Shown here one piece after another: positions 47,781-59,200 of a stretch of DNA of 64,000 nucleotides. The stretch's first letter is position 1, and each line of letters starts with the position of its first letter. The notes under the pieces were generated by a model, which made no database searches, was not told where the DNA came from, and saw only the letters and a list, made by a program, of their open reading frames with translations. Origin of the DNA: Chitinophaga sp. S165. Lineage in GTDB: Bacteria > Bacteroidota > Bacteroidia > Chitinophagales > Chitinophagaceae. A program made the translations under genes and the position numbers. The DNA is taken from contig NZ_QGTG01000001.1 in the NCBI RefSeq assembly GCF_003182155.1, positions 1,036,390 through 1,100,389 on the forward strand. The letters run 5' to 3'.

Positions 47781-50700
47781 CTATTGAAATATTTCATGAA
47801 GGATCCTCATGTATACCTGTAAGTTCTTGGGCAGATATTCGCTATCAAGCATGGATACATGGGGCCCCTTCCCTTCACAAACCACTACGCTGCCATTGGT
47901 CGCCTCTCCCCATGCAGACCAGCGCTCTACATTCTCCCTGTTCTCATCTGAGCTGATGTAAAATATGTCGGCGTTGATCATTCCGCTGTCTTCCAGCTGA
48001 TGAATAAACCTCGTGGAGGCTTCAATACGATGGCGCATACGAGATGCCATTTCAGGAGAACTGATGATGGCTTTAGCCCGTGGGTCATTCAGGTAATCCG
48101 TAGCAATCTGTCCGATCATTGATTCCTCCAGCGGTTCGGCTTTCACGAATCTGCGGGAATCCAGGAACACGAGCGCATTTACATTTCGCCCTGCTTTCTC
48201 AAGTGCCTGTGCCACATGAAAGCTCATACTTCCACCTGCAGAGAAGCCACAGAAAACAAGATTTCCGGCTGGTTGCAATTGCTGTACGATGGCAACCATT
48301 TTTGCAATGGTATCATGTTCAATGAAGTTGATACCGATCACCCTATACCCCTCCAGGTGCATAGCCAATTTACCGAAACCGACGGCATAACCGACGGCGG
48401 GCGGAAAGAAGAACAATGTCTTATCTGCCGGACCTTCTTTGAGTACGATATATTCGGCCTCAACCTGCCGGTCCATACCAGCCATATGCTGCCTGATGGT
48501 AGACGCAAAATCTTTCAGTACCGGGTCCTGGTACAACTGTATAACCGGCAACGTTACATTGAATTGCTGCTGCACGGCGCTGATGATGCGGAAGGATATG
48601 AGGCTATGGCCGCCGGATTCAAAGAAATTATCTTCCGGTGAAACCGCTTGTCCGAGCTCCTTGCTCCACAGGCTCACAAGATATTGTTCTATCTTATCAT
48701 CACTCTCTTTCACGGCAGTAGTGGAGACCGGAGGCGGCAACTTACGCCTGTCAACCTTACCGTTAGCAGTAAGAGGCAGGGCCTCCAAAGGAATGAAATA
48801 CTGGGGAATGAAATGCGCAGGAAGCGTTAATGCCAGGAATGACCGGAGTTCCTTTACTGACATAGGCGCTGCTTTAAAAATGATGTAGGCAGCCAGAGAA
48901 GTAGTTCCCGTCACTTTAACAGGAACTACGCAAGCCTGTTTAATAGCTGAATGTTCCTGCAAGCGGTATACTATTTCCCCTGGTTCTATCCTGTAGCCGC
49001 GAATCTTTACCTGCTCATCCCGCCTTCCCCCGAACTCCAGTATTCCACCGGGTAACCAACGGCCAGTATCTCCGCTACGGTACAACCGGCCTTCATCATT
49101 CAGCGGATGTGTAATGAACCTGAATTCCGTCAGCTCTTTGTTATTGTAATATCCTGCAGAGACGCCATCCCCGCCTACACAGATCTCTCCAAAAACACCT
49201 TCCGGGCACAGTTGCAGCTGTTTATCCATGATGTATACGGATGCCCCCGGAAGTGGCGTACCGATATAAGAACTACCAGTAGCATGTAATATCTCATCGT
49301 CAGTTACCTGGTGCCAGGTAACGTGTACAGTCGTTTCTGTAATGCCATAGAGGTTATATAAAGCCGCCTGTTCATGGCCAGGTATATCAAGCCATCTGCG
49401 TAGCTTTGTAAAATCCAGTACGTCCCCTCCAAATATCACCATACGTAGATCACCTACTTTCATGACATCCAGCAGTCCGTAGAAAGAAGATGGCGTCTGA
49501 TTCAGGATGGTAATTCCTTTTTCTTCCAATAGCTGACAGAACATGCCTGCATCCCTTACCTGATTGCGATCCGGAATATAGAGTGAACCACCGTTCACCA
49601 GGGCGCCATACATTTCCCATACAGAGAAATCAAACGCAGCGGAATGTGCCATGATCCATTTATCTTTTGCAGAGAAAGATAACCAGGGCTGCTGTTGCAG
49701 GAACAGATGCTGTAAATTGCTGTGTTTAACCTGGCACCCTTTGGGGTTACCACTTGATCCGGAAGTATAAATGATGTAGGCAATATCTTCTCCACTGATA
49801 ACAGGCATTGTTACTGCTGGTACTTCGGACGGTATAACTTCCATCAAAATAAGCGGCACCCCTGTCAATGCTGTTGAAAGGTACAAACTACTGATCATTG
49901 CCCTGGCGTCACTATCAACAGCGATATACAGTTTCCTGTCTGCCGGGTATTCAATATCTACCGGAACGTATGTAGCACCGGCTTTTAATACAGCCAGTAT
50001 TGCAATGATCAGTTCCGTCGAAGGAGGAAGGCAGACCAGCACATGATCCCCTTTGCGGATGCCGTGCTTAGTTATCAGCCAACCGGCCATTACGTCCACC
50101 TTACTCAGCATATCGGCATAGGACAAGGTTTGCTGCTGATCTTCCAGGGCAGTTTTCCCAGGGTACGTTTTGCCAGCGGCTTCAATGGCATCCAGGATGT
50201 TAATGCCGGGATCGAAGCTGCCGTATGGTTCTCCTGCCTTCAATAATGCCAGCCTTTCCTGCTCGGGTACAACGTCCAGACCGGATATTTTACCGTCAGG
50301 ATCGTTTACCATATGCTCCAGCACCTGCAATAGACAGGTAGCCACTTTTCCAATGGCGGTATCCGTATACCTGTTCCTGTTGTACATGAAATTAACGATG
50401 CAGGAGGTGCCGGGGTATACGACCACTGCCAGCGGATAACCTACCTGTGCAGCCCCATTTTCCGACACGACGGATATATTCGTATTAACCATGGACTCTT
50501 CCATGCTGCTCAGCGGATAATTTTCAAATACCAGCACGTGATCCAGCAGGTCTTTCTTAAGCACTGAACAGGCTTGTATTTCAGCCAGGGACAGATACTG
50601 GTGTTGCTGTATATCAAACAGGTAATTTCTTACGGTGGCAAGCAAAGAAGAAATGGTCTCGTCCTCCCAGCGTACACGTACAGGCAGTGTATTTATAAAC

Positions 50701-53700
50701 AGTCCCAAAAGATCCTCAAAGCCTTCCATTTCATAAGGCCTGCCTGCGACGGTCACCCCAAATACTACATCATTGGTATTGTTGTACCTGCTCAGCAAAA
50801 TACCCCAGGCAACCTGCATAAAAGTACTGACAGTCAGCCTGGATCTTGCACACAAGGCGCCGATCTGCGCTGTTAAATCCGCAGGCAGTGTAAGCATATA
50901 TTCGCCTGCATCATAAGCAGTGGGTTGTTGTGTACCGGTGGATGGGACGGTAGCCAGTGTATCATATCCCTGCAGATAGTTGCTCCAGAATGAACGGGAG
51001 GCTGCAGCATCCTTTCCTTTGATCCAGTCAAGATATTTCGTAAAGGATGTATACTTCCTCCAGGTATGTTCCTTACCCGTGCACAATGCCTCATAGTAAG
51101 CCATTATCTGTTGTATGATCAGCTGGAAGCACCACCCGTCCATGATAATATGGTGATAGTACAGCAATAGTTGCGCACCTTCGGGCTGAAGGAATATCTT
51201 CACCTTCAACACCGGTCCGGCAGCCAGATCAACACCTTCACTCAACCACTTCCGTTTTGTATCTGCGACATCATTGCCTTCTGAGATCTCTACAGATAAG
51301 GTATTATCATCACTGACGGTACAATAGAAGTGATGGTCTTCCCCCGTAAAGAAACGGAGCCGCAGAATGTCAAACTGCTGTATAGCGCCTTTGATGGCCT
51401 TTTCGAGTAAGGCAGGCTGCAGACCTCCCGCTATGTGAAACTGCCGGATGATATGATTCGCAGCTGATTCCGGGAATACCTTATGATGATAATACATGGC
51501 TTCCTGCATGGGCAAAAGCCGGTAACGGCTTATAACGGCCTTTTCAGGCTGTAACCGGGCGGCCAATGTCCTGACAGTAGTATAGTTGAATATATCCGGC
51601 AATTGGCAATTCAGGCCCTTTCTGTTCAATTTAGCCACTATCTGGATGGCTTTGATTGAATCTCCTCCTGATGCGAAGAAGTCACTGTCTGCACCAACAG
51701 GTAGCCCCAATACCTCTGACCATATTGCAGCAATAACGGTTTCTGCCTCATTCAGGTTACTGTCGACAGCTATATGTTGCCCTGCATGCTCATACGGATC
51801 AGGGAAACGGTTGTGGTCAATTTTTCCATTCGCTGTAAGCGGCAATTTATCCAGCTTAACAAAGAATGCCGGTATCATATAGTCAGGCAATACCTTCCCA
51901 AGTTCCTGACGCCAGGCTGGTTGCACTGCTTCTTTATCCGCCAGGTAATAGCACACCAGTTCTTCCCCGAATGAACGTGATGGTATGAGCCTGAGGTACA
52001 CTTCTCTGATCCCCGTGAATTGTATAGCATTTTTGATCTCTTCCAACTCCACCCTGTGGCCGTGTATCTTAACCTGGCTATCTTTTCTCCCTTCCAGGCA
52101 CACTGTTCCGTCTCCTATCCAATAGCCAAGATCACCTGTGTGGTATACTCTTACAGTTCTGCCATTCAGTGTTATCTCCCCGAACTTTTCACTGGTGAGC
52201 TCCTCTCTGTTATAATAACCTTTCGCCACACCCTTACCTCCTATAAGTAACTCTCCTTTCTCACCTGGTACACAAAAGTCGCCCGCTGCATTAACGATAA
52301 ATACTTCATTCCCGCTAATGGGTTTACCCACTACTGGTTTCAATGCAAAGCCAGTCAGGTTCACTGGTTGGAACAAAGTCCCTATCGTGGTTTCAGTTGG
52401 TCCATAGTGATTGACAAATTGTATATCCGGTTTTATAGCTGCGAACCGCTCAATACCGGAGACATCTATCTTCTCTCCACCTGAAAAGACCAGTCGCAGG
52501 GAGGAATCCTTTAATGCTCCGATGTTCTCCGCCTGTAATAACAAGTAACAGATGGAAGGCGTTAGTTTCAGAAAGGTGATCTGCTGTTCTCTGATATAGT
52601 CAACCATCCAATCGGCATCCTGCCTTTTTTCGCCCGGGATGATATGAACAGCTGCACCACTGGTCAGGCATCCCCATAAACTTGTATACCCAAGGTCATA
52701 GGCATAAGATGCCTGCAAGATGCTCCGGTCATTTTCAGTCAGGTGAAAAGTGTGTTTCAGCCAGCTGGTATAATTCAACATGTTATGCCCGGTCACCATG
52801 ACGCCTTTCGGTATACCGGTAGTACCGGATGTATAGATCATACATGCTATCTCTTCGCCGGTAAACTGACAGGGCCGGAGCACCAGGTCATGCTCTTTAC
52901 AGAGTAATTTAAAACGTACTATGGGTACTTTATAATCCGGTTGTTCTTCATTGATCAATATACACTTCAACGGGACATCTGACAGTATCTGCTGAATTCT
53001 CGCTTCCGGATTACCAGCGTCTACAGGCACATATGCCGCGCCCGTTTTCATAATAGCCAGCAATGCAACAGGCAGCCAATGATCTTCCGGCATCATTACG
53101 CCAACAAAATCGCCTGCAGTAATGCCATGGCGTTCTATCAATGCAGCCGCTGCCTTATCTGAATACTCATCCAATTCCTTATACGTAAGACTACCGGAAA
53201 GGCTTTTAACTGCTTCATGTGCCGGGTATTGCAACGTCATCGCTTTACAGGCCTCCACAATATGCGCAAACTCACTTTCTACCTTCGTTCCGGAAGCGCA
53301 TACTCTTTCTGCAAAGGAGGTGCGGAAGAGGCTTAGTTTGTTATGATTTCTGTTTACACGGTCAGTTAACAGTGCCAGGTACAAGTCCTGCATCTGACGG
53401 ATGTCTTCTATACGAAAGTAACCAGGATGATACAGGAATAACACCCGCATTCCTGTATCGTCAGTGATCACCTGGCATTTCAACTTCCTGCCCATTAACC
53501 ATTGCAGTCCTTCAGAAGCGCCATTCAAGGCCACGTAACCGAACTGGTAATCAAATACCTGTTCGGCAGTATGATAAAACTGAAACGCTTTTATATTAGA
53601 CAGGATGTCGGCTGATTGGCTATATGCGTAGGGTAATACCTTACTCAACAGACCGATGGTATCTTTCAGCTCTTCAAATTCCCTTCCGTGGCACTCTACT

Positions 53701-54416
53701 CCGATCGTAAAAGACTCACTATCTGTGAGCATCTGTAACATATCCAGGAAGCAGGCGAGGAAAATATTTTCTCCTTCAGTTCCTATCCGTTCGCTTAACT
53801 CAGCCGGCAGCACCAATGTCTTTACACCTGCTTCCAACTGATTATCAGTATATTTCAATTCATTGCGAAGCACCAGCTGTGCACCTTTGTATTGAGCATT
53901 CCAGAAGGAGGAGGCTTCTGCCTGACCTTCACTATCCTGCAACTGATGCTGCCATTCAGCATATTGCAGGTAACCGATTTCTTCTGTGGGCGCAGTACCG
54001 GTTTCCAGTAAGGTAATAAGTTGTTGCTGTAATATGTGCAAACTACTCAGGTCCGCCACCAGTGGGCTCACCAATAAAGTCACATCAGTTTTACCGTTTC
54101 CCTGTTGCAGGTATACGCGAACAGGCGAATCTTTTCCGTTAACTTTCTCCATCTTACCGGGCAGGGACCTTTGCCTGGAGAAGGAAGGTGTTACTTCCAG
54201 TCCGGCAGACTGCAACCATTCTCCCTGCTCACTCTCATGAACTGATAGTTTGAATGCTTCATAACAATCCAGCAATTGTGTAATGGCGACTTCAACATCC
54301 TTTTGTGAAAATCGTCCCGGTAATGTAAAAACCAGCTTATTATAAAAAAGGTGCGCCTTTGAGAGGATCAGTGACTGTTGCTGAGAGGATAGTCTGTAGG
54401 CAAACGCGGTGTTCAT
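47781..54416 (-). CDS. NRPS C*-A(Asp)-T-C-A(Thr)-T-TE, terminal module with release
   Basis: A 2211-residue synthetase. The first domain (1-370) is condensation-like but has SPLVADL (117-123) where HHxxxDG belongs, so it should not condense; it resembles interface domains used by aspartate hydroxylases. A1 (385-870) reads D-L-T-K-F-G-H-I-G, one change from the known Asp code. T1 has S920. C (965-1400) has HHIIMDG at 1088-1094. A2 (about 1435-1850) reads D-F-W-N-I-G-L-V-H, one change from the Thr code. T2 has S1938, and the TE has S2059 in GFSAGG. It thus adds Asp (probably hydroxylated) and Thr and releases the chain, perhaps by cyclisation. Codes were read by eye against GrsA positions. Confidence 0.93.
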   Translation of the reverse strand: MNTAFAYRLSSQQQSLILSKAHLFYNKLVFTLPGRFSQKDVEVAITQLLDCYEAFKLSVHESEQGEWLQSAGLEVTPSFSRQRSLPGKMEKVNGKDSPVRVYLQQGNGKTDVTLLVSPLVADLSSLHILQQQLITLLETGTAPTEEIGYLQYAEWQHQLQDSEGQAEASSFWNAQYKGAQLVLRNELKYTDNQLEAGVKTLVLPAELSERIGTEGENIFLACFLDMLQMLTDSESFTIGVECHGREFEELKDTIGLLSKVLPYAYSQSADILSNIKAFQFYHTAEQVFDYQFGYVALNGASEGLQWLMGRKLKCQVITDDTGMRVLFLYHPGYFRIEDIRQMQDLYLALLTDRVNRNHNKLSLFRTSFAERVCASGTKVESEFAHIVEACKAMTLQYPAHEAVKSLSGSLTYKELDEYSDKAAAALIERHGITAGDFVGVMMPEDHWLPVALLAIMKTGAAYVPVDAGNPEARIQQILSDVPLKCILINEEQPDYKVPIVRFKLLCKEHDLVLRPCQFTGEEIACMIYTSGTTGIPKGVMVTGHNMLNYTSWLKHTFHLTENDRSILQASYAYDLGYTSLWGCLTSGAAVHIIPGEKRQDADWMVDYIREQQITFLKLTPSICYLLLQAENIGALKDSSLRLVFSGGEKIDVSGIERFAAIKPDIQFVNHYGPTETTIGTLFQPVNLTGFALKPVVGKPISGNEVFIVNAAGDFCVPGEKGELLIGGKGVAKGYYNREELTSEKFGEITLNGRTVRVYHTGDLGYWIGDGTVCLEGRKDSQVKIHGHRVELEEIKNAIQFTGIREVYLRLIPSRSFGEELVCYYLADKEAVQPAWRQELGKVLPDYMIPAFFVKLDKLPLTANGKIDHNRFPDPYEHAGQHIAVDSNLNEAETVIAAIWSEVLGLPVGADSDFFASGGDSIKAIQIVAKLNRKGLNCQLPDIFNYTTVRTLAARLQPEKAVISRYRLLPMQEAMYYHHKVFPESAANHIIRQFHIAGGLQPALLEKAIKGAIQQFDILRLRFFTGEDHHFYCTVSDDNTLSVEISEGNDVADTKRKWLSEGVDLAAGPVLKVKIFLQPEGAQLLLYYHHIIMDGWCFQLIIQQIMAYYEALCTGKEHTWRKYTSFTKYLDWIKGKDAAASRSFWSNYLQGYDTLATVPSTGTQQPTAYDAGEYMLTLPADLTAQIGALCARSRLTVSTFMQVAWGILLSRYNNTNDVVFGVTVAGRPYEMEGFEDLLGLFINTLPVRVRWEDETISSLLATVRNYLFDIQQHQYLSLAEIQACSVLKKDLLDHVLVFENYPLSSMEESMVNTNISVVSENGAAQVGYPLAVVVYPGTSCIVNFMYNRNRYTDTAIGKVATCLLQVLEHMVNDPDGKISGLDVVPEQERLALLKAGEPYGSFDPGINILDAIEAAGKTYPGKTALEDQQQTLSYADMLSKVDVMAGWLITKHGIRKGDHVLVCLPPSTELIIAILAVLKAGATYVPVDIEYPADRKLYIAVDSDARAMISSLYLSTALTGVPLILMEVIPSEVPAVTMPVISGEDIAYIIYTSGSSGNPKGCQVKHSNLQHLFLQQQPWLSFSAKDKWIMAHSAAFDFSVWEMYGALVNGGSLYIPDRNQVRDAGMFCQLLEEKGITILNQTPSSFYGLLDVMKVGDLRMVIFGGDVLDFTKLRRWLDIPGHEQAALYNLYGITETTVHVTWHQVTDDEILHATGSSYIGTPLPGASVYIMDKQLQLCPEGVFGEICVGGDGVSAGYYNNKELTEFRFITHPLNDEGRLYRSGDTGRWLPGGILEFGGRRDEQVKIRGYRIEPGEIVYRLQEHSAIKQACVVPVKVTGTTSLAAYIIFKAAPMSVKELRSFLALTLPAHFIPQYFIPLEALPLTANGKVDRRKLPPPVSTTAVKESDDKIEQYLVSLWSKELGQAVSPEDNFFESGGHSLISFRIISAVQQQFNVTLPVIQLYQDPVLKDFASTIRQHMAGMDRQVEAEYIVLKEGPADKTLFFFPPAVGYAVGFGKLAMHLEGYRVIGINFIEHDTIAKMVAIVQQLQPAGNLVFCGFSAGGSMSFHVAQALEKAGRNVNALVFLDSRRFVKAEPLEESMIGQIATDYLNDPRAKAIISSPEMASRMRHRIEASTRFIHQLEDSGMINADIFYISSDENRENVERWSAWGEATNGSVVVCEGKGPHVSMLDSEYLPKNLQVYMRILHEIFQ

Positions 54417-54432
54417 GGTGTGAGTCAGTTTA

Positions 54433-56250
54433 TTAAAGCGGTTTATATTGAATCAGATCGGGGTAAAAACGTTCTGCCTTCCGCATATAGGCATCAAATT
54501 CTATTTGCAGACCCAATGGGTTAGCGATCCACTGACGCGTCAGCCTTGCCACTTCCGGATCAACGATCTTAACATTACCCGCACGCATTGCCATGAGGTT
54601 GGCCATGCAGGACTGTTCGGCTGCGATCATCAGGATAGCCGCAGTTTCCAGTTCCGCCGCCATAGTAAGGGTACCGTGATTACGTAGTAAAAGCGTGTGA
54701 TTGCCGCCAGTTGCTTCTACCAGTTTGTCTCCTTCAGCCAAAGACAGCACCGGTCCGTTATATTCGTCATACAGCGCATGGTCTTCAAAGAACATACAGC
54801 TGGTTTGATTAACCGGCTGTATCGGTTGCCCCAGTGAAGCATATAAGGTGGCGTTCGGCGAGTGCGTGTGTACGATACAATGCGTATCGGGTCTTCCCTT
54901 GTGAAGGGCCGCATGGATACAAAAGCCTGCAACATTCACCGGATGGTCCCCTTCCAATACATTGCCTTTTCCATCTACTGTGATCAGGTTATCAGGGGTC
55001 ACTTCTTCAAAGAAAAGCCCGAACGGATTCACCCAGAAAGCATCTTCCCTGCCGGGTACTTTCATTGAAATATGTCCGCTGATACCTTCGTCCAGTTTCT
55101 CCATTGCCAGGATGCGGTAAAGGGCGGCTAACCGGTAACGCAGCCAGGGTACTGTCTGCGGACGTTCCTTTCGGCTGAAAAAAGCGGCGGTATTGCGACG
55201 TGCATTTCCCACAGCATTGGTTGTCCCTTCAATAGGATCAGACATCGCCACCAATACTTTACGATTACCGGTGAATGGTCTTCTGCTATGGGCAAAGCGC
55301 ATGTTATCCAACAAAAGTACATCACCGCTCTCCCAGGGGAATACTATCTGAGCCTTTTCATATGTATCCATCACGGCGTTAAAGTCCTCTCTTGTCAGGG
55401 CCGTACCATCTCCCAGAAAACTGTTCCGTGGTACATTCTCTTCCCCCAGTAAACTCACCAATGAAGATCGTGTATCGGCATCCAGGTTCATGAGGTTAAA
55501 TAAGTGCGCCTGGTTAAACCACACCTTCTCGCCTGTTACCGGATGTACCGCTATGGCCTGCGCCGTATAATTGGTCTGTAAAACGTCTCCCTCTTTCCAG
55601 TTAAAGCTCATACCTCTTTTCTCGCAGTATATCTTCACCTCTTCTTTATTATCGGTACCAAATACCTTCTGCCAGCTCAAGTCTATCTGTTTATGGAATG
55701 TCCTTACATATCGTACGCCGGCACGTTCGAATTTTTCTTTTACCATCGTGGGCATCAGTCTGTATACCAGGGCGGAATCCGCAATGGGGGTTTCTCCCCC
55801 GCTGTCCGCATTCTCCTTACAATAGAACCATATTTTTCCTGGCCAGGTGTTTGTGTAAGAGTGCTCATTATGGAAAGGAATAGACCTTTCCTTCGGATAT
55901 TCTGTTGATGTATATACTTTATCTCCCACTTTCGTCCTCGGTGTGGAAGGTTCAGAATAATCAAGTAAACGGGTAGCATATAACTGGCAGATCTGCTGAA
56001 AATCATCTTCATTACCAATGGCGAACCCACGAAAAAGAATAGCGCCGTACTGCCGGTATAACTTATCCAGTTGTGCTTTATTGTCCAATACCCATTCTTT
56101 CAGCTGCAGATCTGCATTGCTACAGTTCAGTACAACATATAACGAACCTTCTTCATTTCCACGGATAACTTCCTGGCGCACCGGATTAACCTGTTGAACA
56201 GGACGGGGAACTGTACGCTTCAATGACTGTAAAATATCCTGGTTTTTCAT
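54433..56250 (-). CDS. TauD-type 2-oxoglutarate hydroxylase fused to an adducin-like class II aldolase domain
   Basis: A 605-residue fusion. Residues 1-345 are a TauD/SyrP-type Fe(II)/2-oxoglutarate dioxygenase with the facial triad H127-N-E129 (PFHNEHSY) and H321 (NMRFAHSRRPFTGNR; R330 can bind 2-oxoglutarate). Residues about 365-605 match the class II aldolase/adducin fold with Zn-type H461-T-H463 and H525 (NHGTL). The position of the catalytic Glu73 of fuculose-phosphate aldolase is G442 (VAGFCIH), as in adducins, so aldol cleavage is doubtful. It lies 16 bases before the NRPS whose first module activates Asp, so beta-hydroxylation of carrier-bound Asp is the likely role. The adducin domain's role is unknown. 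Confidence 0.88.
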   Translation of the reverse strand: MKNQDILQSLKRTVPRPVQQVNPVRQEVIRGNEEGSLYVVLNCSNADLQLKEWVLDNKAQLDKLYRQYGAILFRGFAIGNEDDFQQICQLYATRLLDYSEPSTPRTKVGDKVYTSTEYPKERSIPFHNEHSYTNTWPGKIWFYCKENADSGGETPIADSALVYRLMPTMVKEKFERAGVRYVRTFHKQIDLSWQKVFGTDNKEEVKIYCEKRGMSFNWKEGDVLQTNYTAQAIAVHPVTGEKVWFNQAHLFNLMNLDADTRSSLVSLLGEENVPRNSFLGDGTALTREDFNAVMDTYEKAQIVFPWESGDVLLLDNMRFAHSRRPFTGNRKVLVAMSDPIEGTTNAVGNARRNTAAFFSRKERPQTVPWLRYRLAALYRILAMEKLDEGISGHISMKVPGREDAFWVNPFGLFFEEVTPDNLITVDGKGNVLEGDHPVNVAGFCIHAALHKGRPDTHCIVHTHSPNATLYASLGQPIQPVNQTSCMFFEDHALYDEYNGPVLSLAEGDKLVEATGGNHTLLLRNHGTLTMAAELETAAILMIAAEQSCMANLMAMRAGNVKIVDPEVARLTRQWIANPLGLQIEFDAYMRKAERFYPDLIQYKPL

Positions 56251-56251
56251 A

Positions 56252-59200
56252 TCACTTTTTCATGCTTTTAAGTAATTCGTGCGACCTTGTTTTCAGCTTT
56301 GACGCTGCATCTTCCCAGCTATTCACCAACAGCGTCTCTACTTGTGCTTCTTCCTGTATGCAGAGCTGTTCCAGCAATTGCTCCCATTGTTTGATGTATG
56401 AAAAAATAGCAGCCTTCGTATATTTCGCCGCCTTATACTCCACGTTGAGCGACAGCGTTTCCCTATAGGGTTGTACGGTAAAACTGAGGTCGAATTTGCT
56501 ACCTTCCATCACCACTTCTATTTCTGTAATGTCAATACCGTTTGATACATTTTCCTGCGCGCTGAAGTCATTATATACAAAGCGCGTGTTAATGTATTCG
56601 GATAATTGAAGACCTTTCTCTTTCCTCATCAATGCCGACAACTCATCAAAGGCAAGATCTGTATGGTGCATGTCCTGCCGTATTCCCTCCGCGAAGTCCT
56701 GCAAGGCTTTTCTTACCGGTTTATGTTTATCAATGTCAACAAATACAGGCATCATATTTACGAAGAACCCTATTACAGGCTCCATACTTGTATTCGTTCT
56801 TCCTGACACTGAACTACCTAACACAAAATGCTCCGTACCGGAAAGTCTGGCTTGTAACAACCCAAAACTGAACAACAGCAACTGAAAATCGGTGACCTGC
56901 CGTTTCCTGGCCAACTGCAATACCTTACGGGCAAGTTCGTCAGGAAGAATATGATGCAGGGTAATCCCTTCAATTGTATCTTCTGACACCACATAAGGGA
57001 ATAACGCGCGTTGCAGTCCCGGAATTACTTTATTCAACCAGTATGCACCTGAAGTTTCCAGCACGGCCTGCGACCGCGAAGACATCCATTGCGCAATATC
57101 TACATAACGCAATGACAACGGCGTCAAAGCAGCTACTGTGCCTGCGAGTTTAGCCTCATAAATAGCCAGGAGGTCTGACAACAGTACCGCGATAGACCAA
57201 CCATCTGAGATAATATGATGCAGGTTGATCACCATGTAAAATTCATGATTATCGCTTTCCATGATCAGCACCCGGACCAATGGCGCCTGATCCAGTCTGA
57301 AGGGAGTGTTACTAAACACCTTCGCCAGGTCCATGATTTCCTCAACCGACCTTTTCCCATTCAGGAATGTCAGGTATGCGGAAGGATCTGGTGTTGTTAA
57401 CAGAACAACCGGCCCGTTCTCCTGCAATACAAAAGCTGCCCTTAACTGATCATGCCGCTGTACAAGTGCTTCGAAGGATGCTTCGAGCACCTCTCTTTTC
57501 AAAGGCTTTGATATCCTGAAAGCGGTGGTCATGTTATAGGATATATTGTCAGGCTCACGTTGCTGCAGGAACCATAATCTCCTCTGTAAAGGAGAAACGC
57601 TATAGTAGGGTTGCTCTCCTACGTGCGGAATAATAAACGTACCGCCATGCCGGCGTGAGGCAACAAACATTGCCAGGTCATACAACCGGGGATGTTTGAA
57701 TACGTCGAATAAATTGATCTGGATGTTAAACCGTTCCCTCAACCTGCTAACCAGTTTGATAGCTAACAGGCTCTGTCCTCCGGAAAGGAAAAAATCATCT
57801 TCCGGTTCAACGGTCTTCAGTCTTAACATCTCTTTGAATATATCCGCTACTTTCTCTTCAATATCAGCAGGTACCTGTACAACCGGTGGTGCCGTATAAC
57901 TCGCTTTTTCATTACCACTTCCCATTGGCGGCGCCAATTCCCGCAGGTTTGCAATAGTCATATCCGGCAACATAGGACCTGACTGCAGCAGGGTACAGAA
58001 CGCATTGTACAGGTGTACCGGCAGTGCAGCATCGATCAGGTTAGTGGCATGTATGAAAGTGAGAGCGAATATATTGTCTGCTTCTGTTATTTCAATACTC
58101 AGGTCAAACCGTGCGCCTGATTCAGCCGCAGGGTCCAGCCCTTCCTGGTTACCAGTCCCTTCAGGTGCTACCACATAGTTGAACAGGATGTTGAACAAAG
58201 GATGTTTACTACCGTACCTTGATAACTGTTTGTCGCGCAACAAATGAGCAGGCGGATACCAGGCATGTTCCATTATCCTGGCTAATTGTATGCCCGTTGT
58301 ATGTACATATTCACCGAATGATACTGCGGGGTCTAAGCGTACATGGAATGGCAGTGTACTGACCATAAATCCCGTTACGTCCTGCATTTCATCGGTCATC
58401 CTGTTAGAGAACGGTAAGCCGCAAAGCAGGCGATTGTCTTCAGTATATCCCGACAAAATAATATGGAAAGCGGAGAAGATTAACGTAAAGTCAGTTACAC
58501 CCAGTTTTGACGACAAAGACCTGATCCTGTTCACCACAGCAGGCGGCAATACCGGCCGGAATACGGAACCTTCAAAAGGAGAACCGTTGCCTTCCGCCGC
58601 GGGAAGTGATGGCATAACCGGTATGGTATCAAGATATTCGCCCCACCATGTTTTGTCCTTCTGGTATTGATCCCCTTGCAGATAAGTATTGTGATACCAC
58701 ATTGCTACATCATGGAACTGTAACACAGGAGCTTGTACCGGTAACTGTTTATACAACCGGACCAGATCCGAGGCGAATATGGTATTTGAATGTTCGTCTG
58801 TTACAAGATGATGAATATCCAGCAGCAGATAATACGCCTGATTGTGTGTCAGCAGGTATATCCTGAACAAGGGGGCCTGACTGATATCAATAACAGACCG
58901 TTGCGCTCCGAATGCCTGCAAAGGATTCAATTTAGGTAAGGCAAAACTGATGATACCACCTGACTTCACAAATGCATTATAAACATCTTTGGCAGGCTGG
59001 ATCTGTTGCAATACCTGCTCGTCCTTCTCAATGAACCTTGTACGAAGTACGGTATATCTGTCCAGCAGCTGCTCCAGGGCCTGCAACAAGCGCCCTTCAT
59101 CCGGACGTTGTTCCAGTTTTATTAATGCGGGCACATAATAGCTAAAACCTATATCGGGCAAACTGTCCAATACATAAATACTCTCCTGGGAAGGCATTAA

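Noticed and set aside
47781..54416. First domain counted as a normal condensation domain
   Set aside because: The HHxxxDG motif is absent (SPLVADL at 117-123), so it is described as a non-catalytic C-like domain.
54433..56250. Working class II aldolase
   Set aside because: The position of the catalytic glutamate is G442, as in adducins.
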